Part shown: positions 1 to 7,735 of the stretch, in pieces
Numbering within the stretch: position 1 is the first letter of the stretch
How the letters are laid out: every line of letters begins with the position of its first letter
NCBI RefSeq assembly: GCF_003355155.1
Contig: NZ_CP031320.1
Coordinates: forward strand, 668,369 to 732,368
Direction of reading: 5' to 3'
Source: Streptomyces armeniacus
GTDB taxonomy: Bacteria > Actinomycetota > Actinomycetes > Streptomycetales > Streptomycetaceae
DNA: 64,000 bases
Notes under the pieces: generated by a model
Databases searched by the model: none
Told to the model about the DNA's origin: nothing
What the model saw: the letters and a program-made list of their open reading frames with translations, nothing else
Program-made: the position numbers and the translations under genes

Positions 1-960
1 GCGGGCAGGGGCGGCGCGAAGACCGACACCGTCCGCTACCAGGGCTGGGCCGGGCAGGTCACTCCGCCCGAACTCGCCGCCGACCTGGGCTATCTGGAGG
101 GCGTGAAGCTGGAGTGGGTCGGCAACACGATCAGCGGCCCGCAGGACATCCAGACCGCCGCCACGGGCGAGACCGACGTCGGCGGCGCCTTCAACGGCGC
201 CGTCGTCAAGCTCGCCGCAGGCGGCGCCCCGATCACCGCCGTCATCAGCTACTACGGCACGGACAAGGAGTCGTACAACGGCTTCTACGCCGACGCCGAC
301 GGCCCTCTCCGCACCGCCCGCGACCTCAAGGGCGAGAAGGTCGGCATGAACACCCTCGGCGGCCACGCCGAAGCCGTCCTCGACGTCTACCTCCGCGGCA
401 AGGGACTCTCCGGCAAGGAGGCCGGGCAGGTCCAGCCGCTCGTCGTCCCGCCGGTGAACGCCGAACAGTCCCTGCGGCAGGGCCAGATCGGCGTCGCCGC
501 GCTCAGCGGCGTCCTGCGCGACAAGGCGCGCGAACGGGGCGGGCTGCGCGAGCTGTTCAACGACTACGCGCTCCTCGGCGCGTTCAGCGCGGGCACGTAC
601 GTGATCGCCGACCGCTTCCTCGACCGCAACCCCGACACCGCCCGCGCCTTCGTGACGGGCGTGGCCAGGGCCGTCGAGTGGTCGCGTGCGACGCCCCGCG
701 AGGAGGTCGTCGCCCGCATGACGGAGATCGTCAAGCGCCGGAAGCGGAACGAGGACGCCGCGCCGCTGCGGTACTGGCGGTCGTACGGAGTGGCCGGCAC
801 GGGCGGCCGTATCGCCGAGAAGGAGCTGGCGTTCTGGGCCGACTGGCTCGCGGACCGCGGCGACATCGAACGGGACGCCGTACGGGTCTCCGGCATCTAC
901 AGCAACGAGTTCAACGGCTACCGCGCGGCGCGCGGACGGAAAGGAAAGGGAGCCCGTTGA
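1..960 (+). CDS. ABC transporter substrate-binding protein, 5' end outside window
   Basis: This is the C-terminal 319 residues of an extracellular solute-binding protein of the nitrate/sulfonate/taurine (SsuA/NMT1) class; the reading frame is open from base 1, so the start and any signal peptide lie outside the window. Visible features are the early segment YQGWAGQVTPPELAADLGYL, typical of the first beta-alpha unit, and a GAFNGA stretch after TDVGG that resembles the ligand hinge. It is followed with a 4-bp overlap by an ATPase and a permease, so it should deliver a small organosulfur or similar substrate to that importer. The substrate cannot be read from sequence; the adjacent flavin monooxygenase favours a sulfonate or sulfone. 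Confidence 0.85.
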   Translation, partial: AGRGGAKTDTVRYQGWAGQVTPPELAADLGYLEGVKLEWVGNTISGPQDIQTAATGETDVGGAFNGAVVKLAAGGAPITAVISYYGTDKESYNGFYADADGPLRTARDLKGEKVGMNTLGGHAEAVLDVYLRGKGLSGKEAGQVQPLVVPPVNAEQSLRQGQIGVAALSGVLRDKARERGGLRELFNDYALLGAFSAGTYVIADRFLDRNPDTARAFVTGVARAVEWSRATPREEVVARMTEIVKRRKRNEDAAPLRYWRSYGVAGTGGRIAEKELAFWADWLADRGDIERDAVRVSGIYSNEFNGYRAARGRKGKGAR

Positions 961-1826
961 CCAGCCCGGCCACCACGACGGAAACGACCACCACGGAAAC
1001 GACCGGCACGGAGAAGACCAACCCCAAGCTCAGCCTCCGCGGCGTCGGCAAGACCTTCCCCGCACGCGGCAAACGCCCCCCGTCCACCGCCCTCGGCTCC
1101 GTCGACCTCGACGTCGCACCGGGCGAGTTCGCCGTCATCGTCGGCCCCAGCGGCTGCGGCAAGTCGACGCTGCTCGACCTCCTCGGCGGCCTCGGTGAAC
1201 CGACCTCCGGGCGCATCCTGCTCGACGGCCGGCCGCTGACCGGGCCCGGCCTGGACCGCGGCATCGTCTTCCAGCAGTACGCGCTGCTGCCGTGGCGTAC
1301 GGCACTCGGCAACGTCGCGTTCGGCCTCGAGGCCACCGGCGTGCCCCGGCGCGAACGGGCGGCGCGCGCCCGGGAGTTCCTCGACCTCGTCGGGCTGGCC
1401 GGCTTCGCGGACCGGCATCCGCAGGAGCTGTCCGGCGGGATGAAGCAGCGCGTCGCCATCGCCCGCAGCCTGGCGTACGACCCTGACGTGCTGCTGATGG
1501 ACGAGCCGTTCGCCGCGCTCGACGCGCAGACCCGGGAGTCGCTCCAGGACGAGCTGTTGCGGATCTGGGAGCGGACCGGCAAGACCGTCGTGTTCATCAC
1601 CCACGGCATCGACGAGGCCGTGTACCTCGGGCAGCGCGTCGCCGTGCTGACCTCGCGCCCCGGACGCGTGAAGGAAGTCGTACGGATCGGTCTGGAGGCC
1701 CGTACGAGCGTGCAGGACCTGCGGTCCAGCCCCGAGTTCGCCGCGTACCGGCACCGCATCTGGGACCTGCTGCGCGACGAGGTCACCCGCGCGCAGGAGC
1801 AGGAGAAGGAGGAGATCGCGCCATGA
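957..1826 (+). CDS. ABC transporter ATP-binding protein (SsuB/TauB type)
   Basis: ATPase subunit of the importer. Starting at TTG 957, which overlaps the previous stop (TTGA) and has a purine-rich AAAGGAAAGGG ribosome site just upstream, the product is 289 aa. Walker A GPSGCGKST is at about 63-71, the Q-loop near 106, signature LSGGMKQR at 158-165, Walker B VLLMDEP at 178-184 and the switch His in FITHGIDEA near 213. The first 22 residues are a Thr-rich low-complexity extension (TTTETTTTETTG) not needed for the fold. An upstream extension in the same frame is only the shadow of the binding-protein gene. It energises the permease at 1823, with which it is translationally coupled. Confidence 0.92.
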   Translation: MTSPATTTETTTTETTGTEKTNPKLSLRGVGKTFPARGKRPPSTALGSVDLDVAPGEFAVIVGPSGCGKSTLLDLLGGLGEPTSGRILLDGRPLTGPGLDRGIVFQQYALLPWRTALGNVAFGLEATGVPRRERAARAREFLDLVGLAGFADRHPQELSGGMKQRVAIARSLAYDPDVLLMDEPFAALDAQTRESLQDELLRIWERTGKTVVFITHGIDEAVYLGQRVAVLTSRPGRVKEVVRIGLEARTSVQDLRSSPEFAAYRHRIWDLLRDEVTRAQEQEKEEIAP

Positions 1827-2692
1827 GCGTCACCACGCAGACGAAGGCCCTGACGGTGCGCGCCGTGCTCGCGCACGCCGGAGCGGGCGGCGTACGCGGC
1901 CCGCTGGCGCGGCTCGCGCGCGGCGCCGGGCGGTTCCTGCTGGCGCTGCTGACCCGTACGGGCGCGGTGCTCCTGCTGCTCGCGCTGTGGGAGGTGGCGC
2001 CGCGCGCCGGGCTGGTGGACCGTACGTTCCTGCCGCCGCTGCACGAGGTCGCCGCCGCCTGGTGGGACCTGCTGGAGAGCGGGCAGCTCGCGTCCGACGC
2101 GCGGGCCAGCCTGGCCCGTTCGGGTGCGGGCTTCGGCCTGGCCGTGCTGATCGCGGTGCCGCTGGGGCTGCTGATCGGCTGGTACCGGTGGGTGGCCGAC
2201 GCGCTCACGCCGGTGCTGGAGGTGTTCCGGAACACGGCGGCGCTCGCCCTGCTGCCGGTGTTCGTGCTGCTGCTGGGCATCGGCGAGACGTCGAAGATCT
2301 CGATCGTGCTGTACGCGTGCGCCTGGCCGATCCTGCTGAACACGATCAGCGCCGTCCGTACGGTCGACCCGACGCTGCTGCGCCTCGCCCGCTCCATGGA
2401 CCTGCCGACGCCGCAGCTGTTCCGGAAGGTGATCCTGCCCGCGTCGCTGCCGACGGTGTTCACCGGCATCCGGCTGTCCGGCGGCGTCGCCATCCTCGTG
2501 CTGATCGCGGCCGAGATGGTCGGCGCGAAGGCCGGTCTCGGCTATCTCGTCAACTCCTCGCAGTTCAACTTCGCCATCCCGCAGATGTACGCCGCGATCG
2601 TCACCGTCTCGGCGATCGGCGTGACCTTCAACCAACTGCTGCTGACCGTCGAACGCCGGCTCACCGCCTGGCGCCCGGCGACCGGAAACTGA
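1823..2692 (+). CDS. ABC transporter permease (SsuC/TauC type)
   Basis: Integral membrane permease of 289 aa, with ATGA overlap to the ATPase gene. It has about six hydrophobic segments (for example LLALLTRTGAVLLLLALWEV near 42-61 and FGLAVLIAVPLGLLIGWY) and the cytoplasmic coupling loop seen in the BPD_transp_1 family around ARSMDLPTPQLFRKVILPAS, where the EAA-like glycine region meets the ATPase. The protein closes the three-gene import operon 1-2692. Substrate is inferred, as for its partners, to be a sulfonate, sulfone or related small anion. Confidence 0.92.
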   Translation: MSVTTQTKALTVRAVLAHAGAGGVRGPLARLARGAGRFLLALLTRTGAVLLLLALWEVAPRAGLVDRTFLPPLHEVAAAWWDLLESGQLASDARASLARSGAGFGLAVLIAVPLGLLIGWYRWVADALTPVLEVFRNTAALALLPVFVLLLGIGETSKISIVLYACAWPILLNTISAVRTVDPTLLRLARSMDLPTPQLFRKVILPASLPTVFTGIRLSGGVAILVLIAAEMVGAKAGLGYLVNSSQFNFAIPQMYAAIVTVSAIGVTFNQLLLTVERRLTAWRPATGN

Positions 2693-2700
2693 GGCCCGAC

Positions 2701-4059
2701 ATGACCACCGACAGGACCGTCACCCGCGGCGGCGCCCGCCGCACGTTCCATCTCAACGCCTTCCTCATGGGCGTCGGCCACCACGACGCGGCCTGGCGCC
2801 ACCCCCGTACCCGCCCCGAGCGGATCACCGACCTCGCGCACTTCCAGGAGCTCGCCCGGATCGCCGAACGCGGCCGCCTCGACTCCCTGTTCCTCGCCGA
2901 CGGGCTGACCCTCCCGGGCAACGCCCGGCACAACGCGCTCGGCGGCTTCGAGCCCGTCACGCTGCTCTCCGCGCTGGCCGCGACCACCGAGCACATCGGG
3001 CTGATCGCAACCGTCTCCACCACGTTCAACGAGCCGTACCACGTGGCCCGCGAGTTCGCCTCGCTCGACCACCTCAGCCGCGGCAGGGCCGGCTGGAACA
3101 TCGTGACGTCCGGAAACATCGACGAGGCACGCAACTTCGGCCTCGACGAACACGTCGCGCACCACCGCCGGTACGCGCGTGCGCACGAGTTCCTGGAGGT
3201 CGCCGTCAAGCTGTGGGACAGCTGGCAGGACGACGCCGTGGTCCTCGACCGCGAACGGGGCGTCTACGCCGACGGCGGCAAGGTGCGCGCCATCGAGCAC
3301 CAGGGCGAGCACTTCCGCGTCGCGGGGCCGCTCAACGTGCAGCGCTCCCCGCAGGGCCGCCCGCTGCTGGTACAGGCCGGATCGTCGGAGGACGGGCGGG
3401 AGTTCGCGGCCCGGCACGCGGAGGCCGTGTTCACCGCGCAGCAGACGCTCGCCGACGGGCAGGCGTTCCACGCGGACCTCACCTCGCGGCTGGCGGCGTA
3501 CGGTCGCGCGCCCGGGGACGTACGCGTCCTGCCCGGCATCTGCCCGGTGCTCGGCGGCACCGAACGGGAGGCCCGCGCGCTGGAGGAGGAGCTGACGGCG
3601 CTCCAGGTGCCGGAGTACGGGCTGCGGCAGCTGTCCGGGATGCTCGGCGTCGACGTGTCCGGGCTGCCGCTGGACGGGCCGCTCCCCGAACTGCCCGACG
3701 AGAAGGACATCAACGGGAACAAGAGCCGCTTCACCCTCGTACGCGAGCTCGCCCGGCGCGACGGCCTCACCCTGCGGCAGCTCATCGCGCGGCTCGGCGG
3801 CGGGCGCGGGCACCGCGTGTTCGCCGGTACGCCGGAGCAGGTCGCGGACGAGCTGGAGGAGTGGTTCACGCGGGGCGCGGCCGACGGCTTCAACATCATG
3901 CCGCCGCATCTCCCGGGCGGCCTGGAGGACTTCGTGGACCACGTCGTCCCGATCCTGCAGCGCCGCGGACTGTTCCGCACCGAGTACACGGGCCGCACCC
4001 TCCGCGACCACTACGGACTGCCGCGGCCGTCGGCGGCCCCGCTGGCGGCGGGCGTCTGA
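2701..4059 (+). CDS. LLM-class flavin-dependent monooxygenase (NtaA/SnaA/DszA-like)
   Basis: TIM-barrel flavin monooxygenase of 452 aa that uses reduced FMN supplied by a separate reductase. Family marks include the N-terminal LNAFLMGVGHHDAAWRHP, the TLLSALAATTEHIGLIATVS strand, RGRAGWNIVTS and a C-terminal HVVPILQRRGLFRTEYTG that is characteristic of the NtaA/SnaA/DszA branch. It begins 9 bp after the permease stop, so it belongs to the same transcription unit; a purine-rich GAGG lies close upstream. The likely task is oxidative desulfurisation or oxidation of the imported compound. Whether it opens a C-S, C-N or another bond cannot be decided from sequence. Confidence 0.9.
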   Translation: MTTDRTVTRGGARRTFHLNAFLMGVGHHDAAWRHPRTRPERITDLAHFQELARIAERGRLDSLFLADGLTLPGNARHNALGGFEPVTLLSALAATTEHIGLIATVSTTFNEPYHVAREFASLDHLSRGRAGWNIVTSGNIDEARNFGLDEHVAHHRRYARAHEFLEVAVKLWDSWQDDAVVLDRERGVYADGGKVRAIEHQGEHFRVAGPLNVQRSPQGRPLLVQAGSSEDGREFAARHAEAVFTAQQTLADGQAFHADLTSRLAAYGRAPGDVRVLPGICPVLGGTEREARALEEELTALQVPEYGLRQLSGMLGVDVSGLPLDGPLPELPDEKDINGNKSRFTLVRELARRDGLTLRQLIARLGGGRGHRVFAGTPEQVADELEEWFTRGAADGFNIMPPHLPGGLEDFVDHVVPILQRRGLFRTEYTGRTLRDHYGLPRPSAAPLAAGV

Positions 4060-4124
4060 CGGCCGGACCCCTGTGCCCCTGTGCCCCCTGACCGGACCGC
4101 CTATCTCGACGAAGGAGCAGCACC

Positions 4125-4463
4125 GTGCAGCAGTACGCCGCCCCTCTCACGCTTCTGCCCACCGGGACGGGGATCACCGTCGGCACCGACTGCCGCACCG
4201 TCACCGTCGACGGGCGGGAGCTCCACCTCACGTACCTCGAGTTCGAGCTGCTGGCGCATCTCGTCGCGCACCCGCACCGGGTGCACTCGCGCGAGCTGCT
4301 GACGGAGGCGGTGTGGGGCCACGCGTACGTCGGCGACGGGCGGACCGTGGACGTCCACATCGCCCGGCTGCGGCGCAAGATCGGGACGCCGCACCGCGAC
4401 CGCATCGTCACCGTCCGCAGGGTCGGCTACAAGTACGTGCCCGGCCGCGGGACGCCCCGATAG
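4125..4463 (+). CDS. Stand-alone OmpR/PhoB-type winged-helix protein
   Basis: A 112-aa protein made almost only of a C-terminal response-regulator DNA-binding domain (Trans_reg_C). Seen are the recognition region LTYLEFELLAHLVAHPHRV, the VWGHAYVGDGRTVDVHIARL helix and the terminal VRRVGYKYVPG hairpin. No receiver domain precedes it, so there is no phosphoacceptor Asp. GTG 4125 is chosen because GAAGGAG lies 7 bp upstream. It follows the monooxygenase by 65 bp on the same strand and may regulate the import operon, but that is positional inference. Confidence 0.85.
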   Translation: MQQYAAPLTLLPTGTGITVGTDCRTVTVDGRELHLTYLEFELLAHLVAHPHRVHSRELLTEAVWGHAYVGDGRTVDVHIARLRRKIGTPHRDRIVTVRRVGYKYVPGRGTPR

Positions 4464-4491
4464 GCCGCCCCGATAGGCCGTGCACGGTCGG

Positions 4492-4520
4492 TGACCGCAT
4501 GGTCGTGCACTTAGTACAAT
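4492..4520 (+). promoter_or_regulatory. Candidate promoter for the TetR gene at 4571
   Basis: TGACCG at 4492-4497 and a perfect-looking TACAAT at 4515-4520 are separated by 17 bp, a sigma-70/HrdB-like arrangement. The region also carries TGCAC and GTGCA half-sites that could serve autoregulation. No start-site data exist here. Confidence 0.5.
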
Positions 4521-4570
4521 GCGGAAGCAACGCGGAACGGGGGGCGCCGCAACGAGAGCAGAGGTGGCGC

Positions 4571-5245
4571 ATGGCACGCACGCGTACGTCCGGCCCGGCA
4601 CGTACGGACGGGCGAGTCGTACGAGGCAACCAGACCCGGCGGCTGATCCTCGCCCGCACGGTGGAGATCGCCTCCGTGGAGGGCCTGGAGGGGCTGTCGC
4701 TCGGCCGGCTGGCCAGTGAGCTGGAGCTGAGCAAGAGCGGCGTGTTCGCGCTGTTCGGCTCCAAGGAGGAGCTGCAACTCGCCACCGTACGCGCGGCGGT
4801 CAAGATCTACGTCGAGCACGTGCTGCGGCCGATGGAGGAGCTCCCGGCGGGCATCGCCCGCGTCTGGCACCTGTGCACCGGCTGGCTCGCCTACTCCGAG
4901 GGGCGGGTCTTCCCCGGCGGCTGCTTCTTCTACTCCGCCTCCGCCGAGTTCGGCGCGCGCAGCGGCAAGGTGCACGACGCGCTGGCGGACGCTCGCGCCG
5001 ACTGGCTCGCGTACGTCGGGCAGACCATCGAGGAGGCGCGTACGGCGGGCGAGCTGCGGGCGGACACCGATGTGCCGCAACTCGCCTTCGAGATCCACTC
5101 GTTCCTCGAGGCGGCCAACTCCGAGTCCGTGCTGCTCGACGACTTCAGCTGCTACCGCAGGGCCGCCAAGGCCGTCCACGCGCGGCTGCACGCCGCCGCG
5201 ACAGACCCGGAGCTGCTGCCGGAGCTGTCCACCGCGAAGGTCTGA
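4571..5245 (+). CDS. TetR/AcrR family transcriptional regulator
   Basis: A 224-aa repressor-type protein. The HTH is in residues about 20-65 (LILARTVEIASVEGLEGLSL then LASELELSKSGVFALFGSKE), and the C-terminal ligand domain contains GRVFPGGCFFYSASAEFGAR, a motif common in a TetR subgroup with a conserved FPGGCFF stretch. ATG 4571 has GAGAGCAGAGGTGG upstream and starts with a basic N-terminal tail. It converges with the alpha/beta hydrolase at 5268, with a hairpin between the two stops. It is a candidate for the regulator that binds the inverted pair at 6175-6258, but there is no direct evidence. Confidence 0.88.
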   Translation: MARTRTSGPARTDGRVVRGNQTRRLILARTVEIASVEGLEGLSLGRLASELELSKSGVFALFGSKEELQLATVRAAVKIYVEHVLRPMEELPAGIARVWHLCTGWLAYSEGRVFPGGCFFYSASAEFGARSGKVHDALADARADWLAYVGQTIEEARTAGELRADTDVPQLAFEIHSFLEAANSESVLLDDFSCYRRAAKAVHARLHAAATDPELLPELSTAKV

Positions 5246-5255
5246 GACGGGCTGA

Positions 5256-5282
5256 GCCGGGGCGCGGTCAGCGCGCCCCGGC
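5256..5282. terminator. Bidirectional terminator hairpin
   Basis: Perfect 11-bp arms (GCCGGGGCGCG at 5256-5266 and its complement at 5272-5282) enclose a 5-nt loop that contains the hydrolase stop codon. It lies between two convergent genes; no U-tract is present, as is usual in Streptomyces. Confidence 0.7.
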
Positions 5283-6167
5283 GGCCTCCGGGGCCGTACG
5301 GGCTCCGTCCACGAAGTCCAGTACGGTGTCCACCACTTCGCCGTCCGCGAGTATCCGGCGGTGGCCGAGCCCGCTCGTACGGAGCAGCCGCGCCTGGTCG
5401 CCGTACGCCGCGGTGATCCGCAGGGACTGGGCCGCCTCGACCGTGTCGTCGTCCTCGTCGTGCACCACGAGGAGCGGCGTCCGTACGTCGCCGGGCCGCG
5501 CGGTGACCGACAGGCGCTCCCACACGTCCCGGTCCGGCTCGGCAGGGTAGAGCTCCCGCTGGACGCGGCGCCGCAGCGCCTCCCGTACGGGGGCGCGCAG
5601 GCCGAGGGCCGCGCAGAAGCCGTCGGTGATGTACGCGAAGTCGACGACAGCGCCGATCAGCACGGCGCGCTCCGCCCGCAACCCGCCCTCGCGCAGCGCG
5701 CAGAAGGCCGCGAGCGCGCCGGCGGAGTGCGCGACGACGGCCTCGAAACCGCCACCCTCCGCGCCGTACTCCCGCTGCAGCGCGCGCACGGCCTCGCCGA
5801 ACTCGGCGACCGTCGTACGCCGCCCGGCCGAGTCGCCGTGCGCGGGCGCGTCGAACGCGACGGGGCTGTAACCCCGTTCCAGCAGCCCGGCGATGAGCGC
5901 CGCGCCGCGTGAGCCGCGGGAGCGCCAGCCGTGCACGAAGAGGACGGGGCGCTCGCCGCTGCCCCAGTGGTACGTCACGACGCGCTTGCCGCGCACGGTC
6001 AGTTCGCCGCGGCGCGCGCCCGCGAGCAGTTCGCGCTCCTGGTCGCGCAGCTTGCTGCGGCGCAGCGGGAGCCGGAAGAACGCGTACGCGGCGCGGCCGG
6101 CGAGCGGTGCGGAGACGAAGGAGGCGGCGTTGACGGCGGTGCGGACGAGGAGCGGGGTCAGCTGCAT
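5268..6167 (-). CDS. Alpha/beta hydrolase fold protein
   Basis: A 299-aa serine hydrolase. The nucleophile elbow is AHSAG (Ser148), the oxyanion region is VLFVHGWRSRG near 75-85, the acid is probably Asp in VVHDEDDDTV (about 237-241) and the His is in SGLGHRRIL (His269). The frame is open further to 6197, but I prefer ATG 6167: a TACTAT box lies about 10 bp upstream of it, so a transcript from that box would be almost leaderless and would exclude the upstream start. An N-terminal stretch to about 40 is alpha-helical and basic. Substrate unknown; likely an esterase or lipase-like enzyme. Confidence 0.85.
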   Translation of the reverse strand: MQLTPLLVRTAVNAASFVSAPLAGRAAYAFFRLPLRRSKLRDQERELLAGARRGELTVRGKRVVTYHWGSGERPVLFVHGWRSRGSRGAALIAGLLERGYSPVAFDAPAHGDSAGRRTTVAEFGEAVRALQREYGAEGGGFEAVVAHSAGALAAFCALREGGLRAERAVLIGAVVDFAYITDGFCAALGLRAPVREALRRRVQRELYPAEPDRDVWERLSVTARPGDVRTPLLVVHDEDDDTVEAAQSLRITAAYGDQARLLRTSGLGHRRILADGEVVDTVLDFVDGARTAPEAAGAR

Positions 6168-6174
6168 GGCACGG

Positions 6175-6258
6175 GATAGTAGCACGATCGTTCGCATATA
6201 TTCATGGGTCCGGGGCCGCCATTCCGTAGAAAACTAAACGGTCGATCGTGCTACTATC
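6175..6258. promoter_or_regulatory. 16-bp inverted repeat carrying two outward TACTAT promoters
   Basis: GATAGTAGCACGATCG at 6175-6190 is exactly inverted at 6243-6258, with 52 bp between. Each copy places TACTAT so that it points outward, toward the hydrolase on the minus strand and toward the small gene at 6307 on the plus strand. Each also holds the CGATCG core typical of TetR-type operators. I read it as two identical operator-promoters that co-regulate the divergent genes. Confidence 0.6.
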
Positions 6259-6306
6259 GGAACCCAGGCAGAACCGTACGCACTCCGCTCCCTGGAGGAC
6301 GACGCC

Positions 6307-6501
6307 ATGGTTCCCATCCCCGCGCACCAGCTCCGGCGGGACCGTTCCCCCCGCCCCAACCAGCGCCTCAAGGACGAGTTGGACCAGCAGATCGACGAGC
6401 GGCTGTTTCCGGCGGAGCGGGACGCCCCGCCGGAAACAGCCGGCTACCGCGTCAGCGTCCTGCCAGCAGTACGGGGAAGGACCGCAGATCGTTCTGCGTG
6501 A
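6307..6501 (+). CDS. Small hypothetical protein, 64 aa
   Basis: I do not recognise this protein. ATG 6307 has a strong GGAGG 8 bp upstream and lies about 45 bp after an outward TACTAT box, which together support translation. The N-terminal half ([20 protein letters not shown]) is basic then amphipathic helical; the rest is low in identifiable features. The final 50 bases overlap the 3' end of the convergent P450 gene, and a 16-bp-arm hairpin lies inside the coding sequence, so the C-terminal part may often not be transcribed. Confidence 0.45.
   Translation: MVPIPAHQLRRDRSPRPNQRLKDELDQQIDERLFPAERDAPPETAGYRVSVLPAVRGRTADRSA
6400..6442. terminator. Strong hairpin downstream of the P450 operon
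   Basis: Arms CGGCTGTTTCCGGCGG (6400-6415) and its exact complement (6427-6442) enclose an 11-nt loop. It begins 9 bp beyond the P450 stop on the minus strand and falls within the small plus-strand gene, so it can stop transcription from both sides. Confidence 0.75.
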
Positions 6502-7735
6502 GCACCGGCAGATTGACGATCTCCTCCGGCGGCACCGCCAGCCGCAGCCCCGGGAAGCGGTCGAACAGCGCGGGCAGCGCGATCGCCGCCTCCAGCCGGG
6601 ACAGCGCCGCGCCGGGGCAGATGTGCGGGCCGTGTCCGAACGTGATGTGCCGGATCGGCGTCGGCCGCCTGATGTCGAACCGGTCGGCGTCCGGCCCGTG
6701 CTGTGTCTCGTCCCAGCCCACGGCGCGGTACGAGATCACCACTCCCTCTCCCTCGGAGATGACACCGCCGCCGTCGGCGGGGTCGCCCACCTCGATGTCC
6801 TCCGTGGCGAAGCGCATCAGCAGGTGCGTCGTCGGGGTGTCCCAGCGCAGCGTCTCCTCGATCACCGTCTCCCAGCCCACCTCCCCGTCCAGCACCAGCC
6901 GCAGCTGTTCGGGGTGGGTGAGCAGGGCACGAACGGCGTTCAGGATGAGGCCGATCGTGGTCTCGTGCCCGGCCGCCACCATCGCCTTGAGGTTGCCGAC
7001 GACCTCGTCCTCCGTGAGCGGCTCGCCGCCCTCGTCCGCGAGGATCAGCGCGCTCGTCAGGTCGTCGGCGGGCACCGCGGTACGGGCGCGCACCATGTCG
7101 GTGAAGATGACGTCCAGTTCGTCCATCACCGCCAGCCGCTCTTCCTGCGGCGTGAGCATCGAGAAGAACGCCTTGTACAGCTCGTGCAGCCGCGGGTGCA
7201 GCTTCGGGTCGACGCCCATCAGCACGCTGATCACCCGCATCGGGAGGGGCAGCGCGAACACGGACTTCAGGTCCACCGGCTCGCCGTCCGCGCCCTGCTC
7301 CGCCAGGTCGTCCAGCAGCCCGCGGGTGATCTGCCCGATGACCGGCCGGAGTTGCTCCAGCCGCCGCGGGGTGATGGCCTGCGCGGTCTTCGTACGCAGC
7401 CGACGGTGCTCGGCGCCGTCCACGGTGAACATGGAGCGGCCCGCGTCGATCATGCCGATCAGCGGCCACTCCCGGGTCACCTCCCCGGACTGCCACAGCG
7501 TCCACTGGTTGATGTCCTTCACCAGCCGCGTGTCCGTGAGCAGCCGGCGCGCCTCCGCGTGCCGGGTGATCGTCCAGGCGGGCACGCCGAGCAGCTCGAT
7601 CCGGGTGAGCGGCCCGGCCTCGCGCAGCCGCCGCGTCTCCCCGGCCAGGTCCCGTACGAGCGGGTCGATCGCCATCGGGCACCCCGCGGCGGCGCTCTCC
7701 GGGGGCGCGGTATGCGGCGAGTCAGGGCTGCTCAT
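6452..7735 (-). CDS. Cytochrome P450, CYP154-like
   Basis: A 427-aa haem monooxygenase with all class motifs: I-helix AGHETT (255-260), K-helix E294-T-L-R297 and haem loop [10 protein letters not shown] (366-375; Cys373 ligand). The N-terminal half, with [20 protein letters not shown] and [11 protein letters not shown], matches what I know of the Streptomyces CYP154 family. ATG 7735 overlaps the stop of the preceding P450 by 4 bp (ATGA), so the two are translationally coupled. In Streptomyces such CYP157/CYP154 pairs are often carried in conservons, but no CvnA-D genes are present here. Redox partners are not encoded nearby; substrate unknown. Confidence 0.9.
   Translation of the reverse strand: MSSPDSPHTAPPESAAAGCPMAIDPLVRDLAGETRRLREAGPLTRIELLGVPAWTITRHAEARRLLTDTRLVKDINQWTLWQSGEVTREWPLIGMIDAGRSMFTVDGAEHRRLRTKTAQAITPRRLEQLRPVIGQITRGLLDDLAEQGADGEPVDLKSVFALPLPMRVISVLMGVDPKLHPRLHELYKAFFSMLTPQEERLAVMDELDVIFTDMVRARTAVPADDLTSALILADEGGEPLTEDEVVGNLKAMVAAGHETTIGLILNAVRALLTHPEQLRLVLDGEVGWETVIEETLRWDTPTTHLLMRFATEDIEVGDPADGGGVISEGEGVVISYRAVGWDETQHGPDADRFDIRRPTPIRHITFGHGPHICPGAALSRLEAAIALPALFDRFPGLRLAVPPEEIVNLPVLTQNDLRSFPVLLAGR

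Noticed and set aside
911..2635. Long open frame on the minus strand (574 codons) across the ABC genes
   Set aside because: It is the antisense shadow of high-GC coding DNA: Arg/His/Gly-rich, no motif, and three well-recognised genes lie on the plus strand.
5893..6237. Plus-strand 114-codon gene opposite the hydrolase N-terminus
   Set aside because: It crosses the inverted promoter pair and lies antisense to the well-supported hydrolase.
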